From NCBI RefSeq assembly GCF_900114915.1, contig NZ_FOUS01000020.1, positions 62,001-126,000 of the forward strand: a stretch of 64,000 nucleotides of DNA, given 5' to 3'. The notes under the pieces were generated by a model. It worked only from the letters and a program-made list of their open reading frames with translations, was not told where the DNA came from and ran no database searches. This DNA is from Bradyrhizobium sp. Rc3b. Its GTDB lineage: Bacteria > Pseudomonadota > Alphaproteobacteria > Rhizobiales > Xanthobacteraceae. A program made the position numbers and the translations under genes. This document shows, in pieces, positions 1 through 8,037 of this stretch; the first letter of the stretch is position 1, and each line of letters begins with the position of its first letter.

Positions 1-874
1 AATCGTCACGGAACGCGCTGGTGATGCCGGGCGAGAGGCCGGCGGCTTCCGCGGCGAGCAGCGTGCGGAACAGCTTCCGCTTGAAGCTCTTGTCCATGCC
101 GCCGATGACGTAGTCCACCATCGACATGCCGGCGTGCTCGGCGGCCTTCGGATCCTTCCATGTGAAATCCTGGTCGACCAGCTTGGTGAAGCTGCGCATC
201 ACCGTGACCGTCTTGCCCTTGCGCTTGATGGTGACGGCGCGGCGCTCCTGGACCTTGATCGAGTCCTCTTTTGCGGTGCGCTGATAGAGCGCCCAGAGGT
301 AGCGGTCGATGCAGGCATCCATGACGAAGCATTCGTCGAGCACGGCGACGGTGTCGGCCGGCGGCGATGCCTTGCTCGCAGGCGTGACGGGGCCGCTCGC
401 GATCGCCGCGGGGGACAGCGCGTCGGTCGTCACGATCTCGGTGGGATCGGCAGATGCGAGCTTGACGGGCGCCGGCGCCGCAACTGGAGCAGTCTCGCTG
501 ATGACGGGCTCTGGTTCAGGCGATATCTGCGGCGCGGGCGCCGTCTCCGTCGGAAGGATCAGCGCCGGATCTGCCGAGGCGAGCTTCATGGCGGGAGGCT
601 CGGGTACCGCTTCAGTGATCATCGGGGCCGGGGCCGCAGCGACGGCAGCCGCGATGTCGGCGGTCAAGGCGATGCCGTCCTCGATCGTCGCAGCGTGCGG
701 CACGTCCGCGAGGTCGAGCCGGCTGAGATCTTTCGCGCGCGACACGGCAGCGGCATTGGCGCCGCTGTTCTCGATGAGGGCAGGGGCATAGGCGGAGAGG
801 GAAAGTGCCAGCCAGCCGGCGAGAACGGCCGAGGGGCACGCGACCGCCACCAGAAGAGACCGCCGATCGTTCAT
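1..874 (-). CDS. Exported hypothetical protein with possible M15-peptidase-like domain (3' end outside window)
   Basis: The reading frame opens with ATG at 874 behind GGAGG eight bases upstream and runs without a stop to the window edge, so the C-terminus is missing. The N-terminus carries a hydrophobic stretch (about residues 6-28) that looks like a signal peptide or anchor. A long Ala/Pro-rich linker follows in which the motif KLASADP occurs twice. A conserved-looking part begins near residue 185 (VLDECFVMDACIDRYLW) and ends at the edge with GLSPGITSAFRDD, which resembles the start of D-Ala-D-Ala carboxypeptidase/M15-like domains. That resemblance is a guess because the catalytic part is off the window. 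Divergent from the Flp pilin gene. Confidence 0.7.
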   Translation of the reverse strand, partial: MNDRRSLLVAVACPSAVLAGWLALSLSAYAPALIENSGANAAAVSRAKDLSRLDLADVPHAATIEDGIALTADIAAAVAAAPAPMITEAVPEPPAMKLASADPALILPTETAPAPQISPEPEPVISETAPVAAPAPVKLASADPTEIVTTDALSPAAIASGPVTPASKASPPADTVAVLDECFVMDACIDRYLWALYQRTAKEDSIKVQERRAVTIKRKGKTVTVMRSFTKLVDQDFTWKDPKAAEHAGMSMVDYVIGGMDKSFKRKLFRTLLAAEAAGLSPGITSAFRDD

Positions 875-1199
875 GATCCCTGCCTCCAAACGGTTCTGTT
901 CGGACACGCTCTGTCGGAACAGTCATGATGCAAAAACAATCTTGCACGGAAAGGCACGCAGCGCCTCGATTGTTCGGAGGACCGTGTGGCGACGCAATGG
1001 CGTAATTCGGCGAAATCGGGCTTTTCGCGGAGGTGTTGCCAAGCTGCAACGCGAGTTCCCACCGCAGTTTTCAAGGGAATCGTCGGCAAATGCAGCGTTC
1101 ATTGTCGTCAACTTGAAGCCATTGGATTTACTCAATCTTGGATTGTAGGCGCGCATTTCTCGTGCCGGCCGTTCCGGCAGAGTTGGGAAGGACACGATT
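875..1199. other. Intergenic region between divergent genes, no gene seen
   Basis: These 325 bases separate the exported protein (minus) from the Flp pilin (plus). I see no credible coding frame. The one structured element is a GTTGC-CAAGCT-GCAAC inverted repeat at 1035-1050, which belongs to a set of similar palindromes ahead of the next small genes. Confidence 0.5.
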
Positions 1200-1370
1200 G
1201 TGAAGTTGAAATGCAAATGGGCTGAATTCGCCGCCGATGAATCCGGCGCCACCGCGATCGAATACGGCCTGATCGCTGCCGGCATCGCGCTCGCGATCAT
1301 CGAGATCATCTATGCGCTCGGCACCGATCTGGTCGCAAAGCTGCAATCGCTGGCGACCGCTTTGAAATAG
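1200..1370 (+). CDS. Flp/Fap-type pilin (56 aa)
   Basis: GTG start with GGAAGG nine bases upstream. The 56-residue product has the Flp pilin layout: a short charged leader (KLKCKWAEFAADESGAT), then AIEYGLIAAGIALAIIEIIYALG, a hydrophobic helix with the Glu-Tyr pair expected near the prepilin peptidase cleavage site. Flp pilins are assembled by Tad-type secretion machinery for adhesion. No tad/cpa genes are in the window, so this is an isolated pilin copy whose assembly system must lie elsewhere, if it is used. Length fits the family. Confidence 0.88.
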   Translation: MKLKCKWAEFAADESGATAIEYGLIAAGIALAIIEIIYALGTDLVAKLQSLATALK

Positions 1371-1450
1371 GGCGTCGCGCCACGGCATCGATGATGGAGT
1401 GCGGGGGGCCAGCATCATCTTCTTGATGAGGGCATCTTGCCCGATGCGTT

Positions 1451-1469
1451 GCCGCAACTTTGTTGCGGC
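1451..1469. promoter_or_regulatory. Perfect 8-3-8 palindrome upstream of small gene
   Basis: GCCGCAAC-TTT-GTTGCGGC ends 18 bases before the start codon at 1488. It could be an operator or a small hairpin in the 5' leader. Related GTTGC/GCAAC palindromes precede the neighbouring small genes. Confidence 0.4.
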
Positions 1470-1487
1470 TGGCGCGTTTGGTGGGCC

Positions 1488-1691
1488 ATGACGCATTCCT
1501 CGCTTCGTCCCATGGACGCCTTCGATCCCACCGAGCCCGCCATTCTGCACGATCGCATCACGGACACGATCATCACCTGGACCGCTGACCAGGCCGACGA
1601 TTACCGCCAGGCCAGCCGCCCGGGTGAGGACGGAACCGTGGCCTGGAAGGCCTACCTGTTCGATGGCTGGGGCAATGTGCTCGGTGGCTGA
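1488..1691 (+). CDS. Small hypothetical protein (67 aa)
   Basis: The ATG at 1488 is chosen because the perfect palindrome lies directly upstream; the frame is also open to 1437 and an internal ATG exists at 1512. The product is acidic and soluble (DAFDPTEPAILHDRIT, then TADQADDYRQASRPGEDG) with a C-terminal AWKAYLFDGWGNVLGG. No signal peptide, membrane segment or domain is recognisable. No function can be given. The spaced conserved-looking Trp/Asp residues suggest a real protein. Confidence 0.5.
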   Translation: MTHSSLRPMDAFDPTEPAILHDRITDTIITWTADQADDYRQASRPGEDGTVAWKAYLFDGWGNVLGG

Positions 1692-1781
1692 GCACCGTCC
1701 ATAAAACCGTCATGTCGCGGCCGGCGGTGATTCGGCCAACGCCTTGTACGCATTAAACATATCGCCATGCATAACACGCGC

Positions 1782-1816
1782 TGTTGCAATGCAACAAAGC
1801 ATGTCGCATTGCAGCA
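1782..1816. promoter_or_regulatory. Tandem palindromic operator-like sites
   Basis: Two 15-base palindromes stand with centres 20 bases apart: TGTTGCA-A-TGCAACA (1782-1796, perfect) and TGTCGCA-T-TGCAGCA (1802-1816, one mismatched pair). They lie 48 bases before the ATG at 1864. Two sites on the same face of the helix are typical for a dimeric regulator. The regulator is unknown. Confidence 0.5.
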
Positions 1817-1863
1817 AAACGCGCCTAAATATGCTCCGACTCTTCCACTCAGGAGCATCACCA

Positions 1864-2112
1864 ATGAACAAGAAGACTCTGTCGATCGCCGCCACCATCC
1901 TGACGATCGCGGGCAGCACCGCGGCTTTCGCCGCCGAACTGCCGACTTACGAGACCAACGGATTTCCGGTCTCGCCCTTGCAGGTTCGCGTCCTCGGCGC
2001 CGCGCATGTCGAGCAGCAGACCGCTGCGCCGACCACGCTGGCCTCGGTCCACCAGGCGAAGGCGCTCAGCCCGCGCAAGGTGAAGACCGCGACCGTTGGC
2101 GTGGCCCACTAA
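1864..2112 (+). CDS. Small secreted protein (82 aa)
   Basis: The ATG at 1864 has AGGAG nine to ten bases upstream. Residues 1-23 form a clear signal peptide (MNKKTLSIAATILTIAGSTA then AFAAE) with an AXA cleavage site. The mature protein of about 59 residues has no cysteines and no recognisable domain. It is preceded by the tandem palindromes at 1782-1816, so it is probably under specific transcriptional control. Function unknown; periplasmic or extracellular location is inferred. Confidence 0.7.
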   Translation: MNKKTLSIAATILTIAGSTAAFAAELPTYETNGFPVSPLQVRVLGAAHVEQQTAAPTTLASVHQAKALSPRKVKTATVGVAH

Positions 2113-2358
2113 GCTGACATCGTGAACGGCAGATGGGTTCCGCGGAGAGGCGGGACCCATCTGCATCACGTGATCGAAGTCGACGCTGCTCGCGCATCGC
2201 ATCGTGCAAGGTCTCGGCACGATGAATTGGCACCGATGCGCTGATTGAGAATCCGGCCGCGAACAAGTTCGCGTGAATGTGCCGGTGATGTATGCCCGTT
2301 CATAACGGGCTTGATCCTTTTAACAGTTGCTTTGCACGTCGCATTGCTTGATGCGGCC

Positions 2359-2374
2359 GCCGCATTGTTGCGGC
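2359..2374. promoter_or_regulatory. GCCGCA-TTGT-TGCGGC palindrome
   Basis: Inverted repeat 29 bases before the start of the 48-residue membrane protein at 2403. It is related in sequence to the palindromes upstream of the genes at 1200, 1488 and 1864. Possible operator. Confidence 0.3.
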
Positions 2375-2402
2375 CAATTTTGAAATCATAATGGAGGCCA
2401 TT

Positions 2403-2549
2403 ATGCCCGTTGCGCAGAAAGTCGTTGCCCCCACCACGTCGCCGCGTGCGTTCATTCTCAAGCAGACAGCTTTGTTCGCCGCCGCCGCTTTGTTCGCGTT
2501 CGTGCTGAGCCTGACCTACGGCCTCGATCTCAGCCCCGGATTTTTCTGA
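2403..2549 (+). CDS. Small single-pass membrane protein (48 aa)
   Basis: ATG at 2403 is preceded by TGGAGGCC with ideal spacing. The 48-residue product has a short cytosolic-looking N-terminus (MPVAQKVVAPTTSPRA), then one strongly hydrophobic helix (TALFAAAALFAFVLSLTYG) and a short polar tail. It is too small to show a domain. The Shine-Dalgarno and the clean membrane helix argue that it is real. Function unknown. Confidence 0.6.
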   Translation: MPVAQKVVAPTTSPRAFILKQTALFAAAALFAFVLSLTYGLDLSPGFF

Positions 2550-2567
2550 GCGATCTTCCGCCGCGCG

Positions 2568-3128
2568 CTAAGCTCTTCGCGCGCGCAGGCTTGACGGCGC
2601 GCGGCCGTAGAGTTCGGCGAAGGCGGCGTTGAATCTGCGCAGGCTGCCGAAGCCGGCCTGGAATGCAATATCGGTCATGCTGTCGTCGCCGGCATCGAGC
2701 AGGCGCTTGGCGCGCTGGACCCGCAGCGTCCTGGCGAGCTGATGCGGCGTGGCGCCGACGTGGCGCTCGAACAGGCGCGCCAGATGACGCGAGGAGATGC
2801 CGAGCCGCATCGCCAGATCGACCACCGAGCCTTGGTCGAGCGCGCCGTCATCGATCAGCTTCATGGCCCGCGCCACCGTGGAGCGCGTGCCGTTCCAGGC
2901 CGGGCAGAACGGCGCGGTTTCGGGCCGGCAGCGCAGGCAGGGCCGGAAGCCGGCGGCCTCGGCCGCCGCTGCCGTCGGATAATAGGCGACGTTGCGCGTC
3001 AGCGGCTGCTTGGCCGGACAGACCGGGCGGCAATAGATGCCCGTGGTCTTCACCGCCGTGAAGAAGCGGCCGTCATACCGGGGATCACGGCGCAGGCGCG
3101 CGGCGTTGCAGACATCGAAGCTCAGCAT
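2568..3128 (-). CDS. Ada-type regulator: Zn/methyl-acceptor domain plus AraC-type HTH
   Basis: The 186-residue product starts with an Ada N-terminal domain in which all four zinc cysteines are visible (GIYCRPVC at 33/37 and PCLRC at 64/67). It continues directly into an AraC/XylS-type double HTH (about 90-183, with RLFERHVGATPHQLART and DIAFQAGFGSLRRFN). In Ada/AdaA the first Cys accepts a methyl group from DNA phosphotriesters and turns the protein into an activator of alkylation-repair genes. The O6-methylguanine methyltransferase domain of full Ada is absent, so this resembles AdaA. No alkA or ogt neighbour is present. An in-frame ATG at 3146 is the alternative start. Divergent from the SnoaL-like gene. 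Confidence 0.85.
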   Translation of the reverse strand: MLSFDVCNAARLRRDPRYDGRFFTAVKTTGIYCRPVCPAKQPLTRNVAYYPTAAAAEAAGFRPCLRCRPETAPFCPAWNGTRSTVARAMKLIDDGALDQGSVVDLAMRLGISSRHLARLFERHVGATPHQLARTLRVQRAKRLLDAGDDSMTDIAFQAGFGSLRRFNAAFAELYGRAPSSLRARRA

Positions 3129-3253
3129 GGCCGGATCATAACGCATGAGGGCAGGGGTGGAAGGGTTGCGGGATGACCGAGTCCGATTGTGGCGAGCTGC
3201 AAGGCGCATCGCGGCCTAGAAGGCGCCCCTCAACGAAAACGAGGAAGCGCATC

Positions 3254-3661
3254 ATGTCCAGCCCAAAAGATATCGTCCTGAACGCGTGGAAGATCTTTTC
3301 GACGCGCGATGCCGAGCGCATCGCCGCATTGTTCACCGATGACGCCGAATGGATCGCGCCGAAGGGCAATGCCACCGCCGTCGCGCTCGATCACACCGAC
3401 CACATGGTGGGACCGCACCAGATCGCGCGCTTCATCGCGCAGGAGATGCACAGGATGTTCTCGAACATCGATATCGCGTTCCGCGGCGTCTATGCCGACG
3501 GCGATGTCGTGATCGTGGAGGAACGGATGCGCGCCACGCTGCCCGGCGGCAAGCCCTACGAGAACGACTATTGCTTCGTGTTCACGGTGGCGGGCGACCG
3601 GATCAGGCAGGTTCGGGAATACATGGACACGCGCAAGGGATGGCGGATGGTCTTCGAATAG
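3254..3661 (+). CDS. SnoaL-like/NTF2-fold protein (135 aa)
   Basis: The product has the SnoaL-like pattern: N-terminal helix DIVLNAWKIFSTRDAERIAALF, then TDDAEWIAPKG, a central MVGPHQIARFIAQEM and C-terminal strands NDYCFVFTVAGDRIRQVREYMD. This fold forms a small ligand pocket used by hydratases, isomerases and binding proteins; the substrate cannot be told. Length (135) is usual for the family. It starts 125 bases from the Ada-type regulator on the other strand, so the two may share a control region. Confidence 0.75.
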   Translation: MSSPKDIVLNAWKIFSTRDAERIAALFTDDAEWIAPKGNATAVALDHTDHMVGPHQIARFIAQEMHRMFSNIDIAFRGVYADGDVVIVEERMRATLPGGKPYENDYCFVFTVAGDRIRQVREYMDTRKGWRMVFE

Positions 3662-3756
3662 GAGGCTGATGCGTGAGCCCCACAATCACCGCCGCGTGCC
3701 AGCCCTGCAGCCGCGTGGGTTGAGCCGATATACGCGCTGACATAAGGCTTGACCCC

Positions 3757-4677
3757 ATGGACCAGCGAACGAGCGGCGCCGACGCTCTATCTCAGAACCA
3801 GATTGCGGCGCCGGCACTGCTCGGCGTCACTTGCGGCCTTGCCGCGGCGCTGTTCTGGGCGCTCGGCTTTGCCGCCACGCGGCATGGCCTCAAGCTCGGC
3901 TTCACGCCGGTCGATCTCCTGGTGCATCGCTATGTCTGGTCGGGGATCGCGTTCCTGCCGCTGGTGTTCCGCGCCGGCATCTCCGATCTCTGCGGCATCG
4001 GCTGGAGCAGGGGCCTTGTGCTGATGGTGCTCGGCGGCCCCGTGATGTCGCTGATCTCCTACACCGGCTTCCTGTTCGTGCCGCTCGGCCACGGCAGCGT
4101 GATCCAGCCCTCCTGCGCGACGCTGGGCGGCCTGCTGCTCGCGGCGGTCGTGCTGAAGGAGCACATCTCCGCCTCGCGCCTTGCCGGCGCGGTCGTCATC
4201 GTCGGCGGCCTCGGCGTGATCGGGGCGGAATCAATCGGCCATATCGGGGCCGACGGCGTGCTCGGCGATTTGATCTTCGTGCTCACCGGATTGATGTTCG
4301 CCGGCTTCGGCGCAGCTCTGCGCCACTGGCGCGTCTCGGCCGTGTCGGCTGCGCTGGTGATCAACGTGCTGTCGCTGCTGCTGCTGCCGGTCTACATCGC
4401 AACCGTCGGGCTCGCCCATGTTGCGGCGATCGGCGTGACCGAGAACGCGATCCAGGCGCTGGCGCAGGGCGTGCTCGCCGGCCCGGCCGCGCTCTATCTC
4501 TACGCCGTCTCGGTCCAGCGCCTCGGCGTTGCCCGCGCGGCGGTGTTTCCGGCCTGCGTGCCGGCGCTGACACTGCTCACCGGCTGGCTGCTGCTCGGCG
4601 AGCCGCCGACGATGCTGCAGGCGGCGGGACTGGTGACGGTGCTGTGCGGGTTCTATCTGGCGCAGCGGCAAAGGTAA
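3757..4677 (+). CDS. DMT-superfamily (EamA) transporter
   Basis: The 306-residue protein has about ten hydrophobic helices arranged as two EamA repeats. The first includes GLAAALFWALGFAATRHGLK and an LGGLLLAAVVLKEHIS turn. The second ends with LTGWLLLGEPPTMLQAAGLVTV, the standard EamA C-terminal motif. The substrate of such drug/metabolite exporters cannot be predicted. Single gene, followed after seven bases by the convergent yjdM-like gene. Confidence 0.85.
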   Translation: MDQRTSGADALSQNQIAAPALLGVTCGLAAALFWALGFAATRHGLKLGFTPVDLLVHRYVWSGIAFLPLVFRAGISDLCGIGWSRGLVLMVLGGPVMSLISYTGFLFVPLGHGSVIQPSCATLGGLLLAAVVLKEHISASRLAGAVVIVGGLGVIGAESIGHIGADGVLGDLIFVLTGLMFAGFGAALRHWRVSAVSAALVINVLSLLLLPVYIATVGLAHVAAIGVTENAIQALAQGVLAGPAALYLYAVSVQRLGVARAAVFPACVPALTLLTGWLLLGEPPTMLQAAGLVTVLCGFYLAQRQR

Positions 4678-4684
4678 GCGCGAG

Positions 4685-5035
4685 CTACGCCTTCTTCACG
4701 AACTCCGACTTCAGGTTCATCGCGCCGATGCCGTCGATCTTGCAGGCGATGTTGTGACCGTCGCTGGCGTCCTGCAGGCGGATGTTGCGCACCTTGGTGC
4801 CGCCCTTGACCACCGAGGAGGAGCCCTTGATCTTGAGATCCTTGATCACGATGACGCTGTCGCCGTCCGCGAGCACATTGCCGTTGGCATCGCGCACGCT
4901 TGCGTCCTGCGCGGTGTCCGCGGCCGCCTCCGCCGCACCGCTCCATTCATGGCCGCATTCCGGGCAGACCCAGAGATCGCGGTCCTGATAGGCGTGCTCG
5001 GAGCTGCAGGCGGGGCATTTCATCGTGTCGGTCAT
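4685..5035 (-). CDS. yjdM: YjdM/PhnA-like zinc-ribbon protein
   Basis: 116 residues. An N-terminal zinc ribbon (CPAC at 8-11, CPEC at 24-27) precedes a compact beta domain with the family motifs [17 protein letters not shown] and [11 protein letters not shown]. Length and layout match E. coli YjdM (formerly PhnA). The family name comes from a historic link to alkylphosphonate use; the true biochemical role is not settled. Monocistronic and tail-to-tail with the EamA transporter. Confidence 0.85.
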   Translation of the reverse strand: MTDTMKCPACSSEHAYQDRDLWVCPECGHEWSGAAEAAADTAQDASVRDANGNVLADGDSVIVIKDLKIKGSSSVVKGGTKVRNIRLQDASDGHNIACKIDGIGAMNLKSEFVKKA

Positions 5036-5151
5036 GGCAAGTCTGGTCTAACCCTTCGCTCGTCTCAACGCTTCGTTCGCGGCGCGACCGTAGGGGCAGG
5101 ATTTGGGAAAGCAAGGGAAAGCTGCGGCCTGCGATCGCTGCCGGTGCGATA

Positions 5152-5325
5152 TCACCGAAACAGCGCGACGAAGATCACGTAGAACCAGCCCAGGATGCCG
5201 TGGATGATCGCCCACAGGATGGAATGGTTGTTGGTGTAGGAGATCGCGATGGCGAGCGCCGAGCCGAAGCCGACGCCGTATTTCGCGCCCTCGACGCGGA
5301 CGCCGTAAGAGCGATTGCCGTTCAT
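5152..5325 (-). CDS. Small membrane protein (57 aa)
   Basis: ATG at 5325 with GGAGG nine bases upstream decides the start, although the frame stays open further upstream. The product has a basic N-terminus (MNGNRSYGVRVEGAKYG), a Gly/Ala segment (VGFGSALAIAISYT) and a strong hydrophobic helix (ILWAIIHGILGWFYVIFVAL). It is probably an inner-membrane protein; function unknown. Confidence 0.6.
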   Translation of the reverse strand: MNGNRSYGVRVEGAKYGVGFGSALAIAISYTNNHSILWAIIHGILGWFYVIFVALFR

Positions 5326-5603
5326 GGTGATGCCTCCGTGAGTCGTTGACGGGCGCGAGCCTATGCGGTTGCCGCGATCCTGGCGACCGGCTTGATCCAT
5401 GAGGCAATGTCGCCCTTGCGAGTTGACTGCCTCAACACCTCCGACACATCGAATCGCGAAAACAACCCCATGCACAGTAGAGACAGCCTTGATAAGGCTC
5501 GTGTTTTCGGTTGTGCCGAATAATGTTCTGATGCGTCGGGAAAACAGTGGCATGATGCGATGGTGCCGCTCGTCCGCGAGGCGCTTTGAGCGGAGTGCGC
5601 AGC

Positions 5604-5684
5604 ACGGATGGAGCGCAAGCGTAATCCGGGATTTCATCCTTCCGAGACAAGACCCGGATTGCGCTTCGCTCCATCCGGGCTACG
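5604..5684. repeat. Palindromic intergenic repeat, copy 1 (CCGGATGGAGCG type)
   Basis: The two ends are inverted repeats: CGGATGGAGCGCAAGCGTAA at the left and GATTGCGCTTCGCTCCATCC at the right, enclosing about 25 bases of less conserved sequence. Two further copies lie at 7080-7163 and 11305-11387. The rest of the 5326-5714 gap shows no gene. Confidence 0.8.
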
Positions 5685-5714
5685 CTGCGCCGGCAGTCGA
5701 GATAACGGGACGAC

Positions 5715-6362
5715 ATGCCGGCAAAACCGAAACGAAAACTGAAGACCTACCAGACCTCGCTCGGCTTCTATGACCAGGCCATCGCCGCGCCTTCGATGAA
5801 GGCGGCGCTGGAGGCCTGGGGGGCGAGCTCCAATCTGTTCCATCAGGGCGCGGCGAAAGAGACTGACGATCCCGACATCGTCGCGGCGACCATGGCAAAG
5901 CCAGGCGTCGTGCTCAGGCGCCCCGTGGGATCGGACGGGCGGTTCACCGAAAGCGCCGAGCTGCCCACCGATCTCGTCGATGACGACGCCAGGCCCAGAC
6001 GCAAGGCCAAGAGCAAGACGCGATCGACGAAGGCTCCCTCCAAGGCCGCCAACAAATCATCCGGCAAGATCGACGATCAGGCCGCCCGCAAGGCCGCCGC
6101 GGCATTCGAGAAGGAGGAGCGGCGGCGCGAGGCCGAGCGCCGCAAGGAGGAGGCCGCCCGCGCCAAAGAGCGCGCGCGCCGCGACAAGGCGGTCGCCCTC
6201 GCCGAGGCGGCGCTGGACAAAGCGAGACGGGAGCACGACGCGAAGGCGGAGGAGATCGACGCCGAGCGGGCCGCGCTGGATGAGCGCGCCGCGGCGGAGG
6301 AGGCGCGTTGGGACAAGCAGCGGGCGAAGCTGGAGCAGAGCCTGCGCCGCGCGCGGGAGTAG
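5715..6362 (+). CDS. Coiled-coil hypothetical protein (215 aa)
   Basis: The N-terminal 60 residues (KRKLKTYQTSLGFYDQAIA, then MKAALEAWGASSNLFHQGAA) look like a conserved small domain that is common in rhizobia but has no assigned function. A basic linker follows (about 90-120). The C-terminal half (about 125-215) is a charged Ala/Glu/Arg/Lys heptad region that should form a long coiled coil, similar in composition to TolA-like segments. No membrane helix is present, so a TolA function is not supported. Confidence 0.7.
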   Translation: MPAKPKRKLKTYQTSLGFYDQAIAAPSMKAALEAWGASSNLFHQGAAKETDDPDIVAATMAKPGVVLRRPVGSDGRFTESAELPTDLVDDDARPRRKAKSKTRSTKAPSKAANKSSGKIDDQAARKAAAAFEKEERRREAERRKEEAARAKERARRDKAVALAEAALDKARREHDAKAEEIDAERAALDERAAAEEARWDKQRAKLEQSLRRARE

Positions 6363-6524
6363 GGCCTTGCTACGATCCAAGAGATCGCGAGAGCAATTCC
6401 TTTACCATGCCATCCAGTCCCGGCTGAGGCGGCTGCCGTTTAGGAGTTGCAGGAAAGTTCTGCGCTATCTTCGCCCCGATTTCGGCAGCGTTGGAAACGC
6501 CGCCGCAAGTTTTCGGGAGCTGTC

Positions 6525-7061
6525 ATGAGCGATCATCGCGCCGCAGTCAGGCATCACACCTTGCGCACCGGCATGGTCGAGTTCGACAACGGCACCGGCA
6601 GCATCGTCAGCGTGCCCTGCACGATCCGCGATGTCTCCGGCACCGGCGCGCGCGTGGCTCTGAACAGCTCGGCATGGGTGCCGGAGCAATTTTCGCTGGT
6701 CTTCTCGAACGGTCTGCGCAAGGGCTGCCGGCTCGCCTGGCGCAAGGAGCGGCTGATCGGCGGCGCGTTCGCGGACGGCTATGCGAGCGTGGACGAGCAG
6801 GCGGCCATGATGACCGCGGACGAGCAGGCCCGGCATAGGCTCGGGATCGGCGCGCGCGTCAAGGCCGCACGCGAGACCCGCGGCTATACCGCGGCCCAGC
6901 TCGCCGAGCGCCTCAGCGTCACGCCTGCCTTCGTGGCACTGGCCGAGCAGGGCGAGGCGGACATTCCTCTGTACCAGCTGATGCACATCGCCGATTTGCT
7001 GATGGTCAGTCTCGACGGGCTCGTCGCGGGGCCGGTGCCTGAGGATGTTGATGCGGGGTAG
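6525..7061 (+). CDS. PilZ-domain protein fused to XRE-type HTH (178 aa)
   Basis: ATG at 6525 has GGGAGC upstream. Residues 1-85 fit a PilZ domain: the N-terminal RRAAVRHHTLRTG-like part carries Arg residues before CTIRDVSGTGARVAL (the D-x-S-x-x-G-x part of the c-di-GMP motif). Residues 105-170 form an XRE/Cro-type HTH (GARVKAARETRGYTAAQLAE, RLSVTPAFVALAEQGEADIP). The combination suggests a DNA-binding protein that responds to cyclic di-GMP, but the usual RxxxR motif is only partly recognisable. Monocistronic. Confidence 0.72.
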   Translation: MSDHRAAVRHHTLRTGMVEFDNGTGSIVSVPCTIRDVSGTGARVALNSSAWVPEQFSLVFSNGLRKGCRLAWRKERLIGGAFADGYASVDEQAAMMTADEQARHRLGIGARVKAARETRGYTAAQLAERLSVTPAFVALAEQGEADIPLYQLMHIADLLMVSLDGLVAGPVPEDVDAG

Positions 7062-7079
7062 GGTTTCGCAAGCCTCCCG

Positions 7080-7163
7080 TAGCCCGGATGGAGCGAAGCG
7101 CAATCCGGGATGTTGCCACCGAATTCACTGGTCCCGGATTACGCTGCGCTCCATCCGGCTACG
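7080..7163. repeat. Palindromic intergenic repeat, copy 2 (CCGGATGGAGCG type)
   Basis: Starts TAGCCCGGATGGAGCGAAGC and ends with the inverted complement GCTGCGCTCCATCCGGCTAC. Same family as 5604-5684 and 11305-11387. The remaining bases to 7306 show no gene apart from the leader of the next one. Confidence 0.85.
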
Positions 7164-7306
7164 CGCGCTGAAGCGCCCAAGCGCGCGCCTCGTCGCTGAG
7201 GAGCCCGCTCTAAGCGGGCGTCTCGAAGCATGGCCGCAAAGTCGCGCGAAATTTGCTTGCCTTGCCCCGAGTCCTTTTGCACTCTTGCCGCGAAGGAGAC
7301 CACCGC

Positions 7307-7588
7307 ATGACAAAAATGACCGCCGCCTGCGCGCTCGGAACCGCCCTGGTGCTGAGCAGCCTTGCAACATCAGGCGCGGAAGCGCGGACGCGGAAAGCCG
7401 TCGTCGTTCGAGCCCCACAAGAGCGGCTCATCGTCACGGCGCCGGTGCTGAGGCCGACGCCGTGGGATTACAATGTCGTTCCACGCTATCGCTATCGCCC
7501 CGAGGACGACAAGGTCGATCCCTACGGCCCGCCGCTGGTGCCGTCCTATGTTCGCTATGAGGGATGGCGCTGGCCGTATTGGTGGTAG
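7307..7588 (+). CDS. Small secreted Tyr/Pro-rich protein (93 aa)
   Basis: AAGGAG stands nine bases before the ATG at 7307. Residues 1-26 form a signal peptide (MTKMTAACALGTALVLSSLA, cleavage after SGAEA). The mature part is rich in Pro, Tyr, Arg and Trp (VVPRYRYRPEDDKVDPYGPP, then YEGWRWPYWW). Such short Tyr/Trp-rich secreted proteins are frequent in Bradyrhizobium relatives, with unknown function. Confidence 0.65.
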   Translation: MTKMTAACALGTALVLSSLATSGAEARTRKAVVVRAPQERLIVTAPVLRPTPWDYNVVPRYRYRPEDDKVDPYGPPLVPSYVRYEGWRWPYWW

Positions 7589-7610
7589 TGATCGACGCTT
7601 CGCCGTTCGG

Positions 7611-7740
7611 AGCTTCGTAGGGTGGGCAAAGGCGCACTTGCGCCGTGCCCACGTCTTCTCCTCGATCAGCCAAGACGTGGGCACGCTTCCGCCTTCGCTC
7701 TTCGAGCTACGGCGGACAAGTCGCTTTGCCCACCCTACGG
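7611..7740. repeat. 130-bp palindromic repeat, copy A
   Basis: Outer inverted ends CGTAGGGTGGGCAAAG / CTTTGCCCACCCTACG and an inner inverted pair CGTGCCCACGTCTT / AAGACGTGGGCACG make a nested hairpin. The whole unit recurs at 8564-8693 in the same orientation with one difference in 130 bases. It contains no coding frame of its own and could act as a mobile miniature element or a strong mRNA hairpin. Confidence 0.9.
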
Positions 7741-8037
7741 CACTGCGCGTGCGCCGGCCCTCGATTCCGCCACGCTCGATCGGGGCCAGGCTCGTTCAGC
7801 AATTCGGACCGGTTCATTTGTGTTTGACAGGTCCGGAGCTTGAGAAAACGACATCTCCTCCAACTGATACGCCGATAAGTTGAAGTTTGATTGCTCGTCA
7901 TCTCTGCGTGCAGAGGTGACGATTAGGAAAAAATGGCAAAGTGGGGGCTGTCAAGAGTACATCGAGGTAGAACGACACTTATCCCCGTAATAAACCCGAT
8001 GCTGTTTGGGGTTCTGGGCGTATCGGGAGGATCAGTC

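Noticed and set aside
7933-8037. Upstream start for the 168-residue protein
   Set aside because: The GTG at 8038 has a perfect ribosome site; the upstream 35 codons have none.
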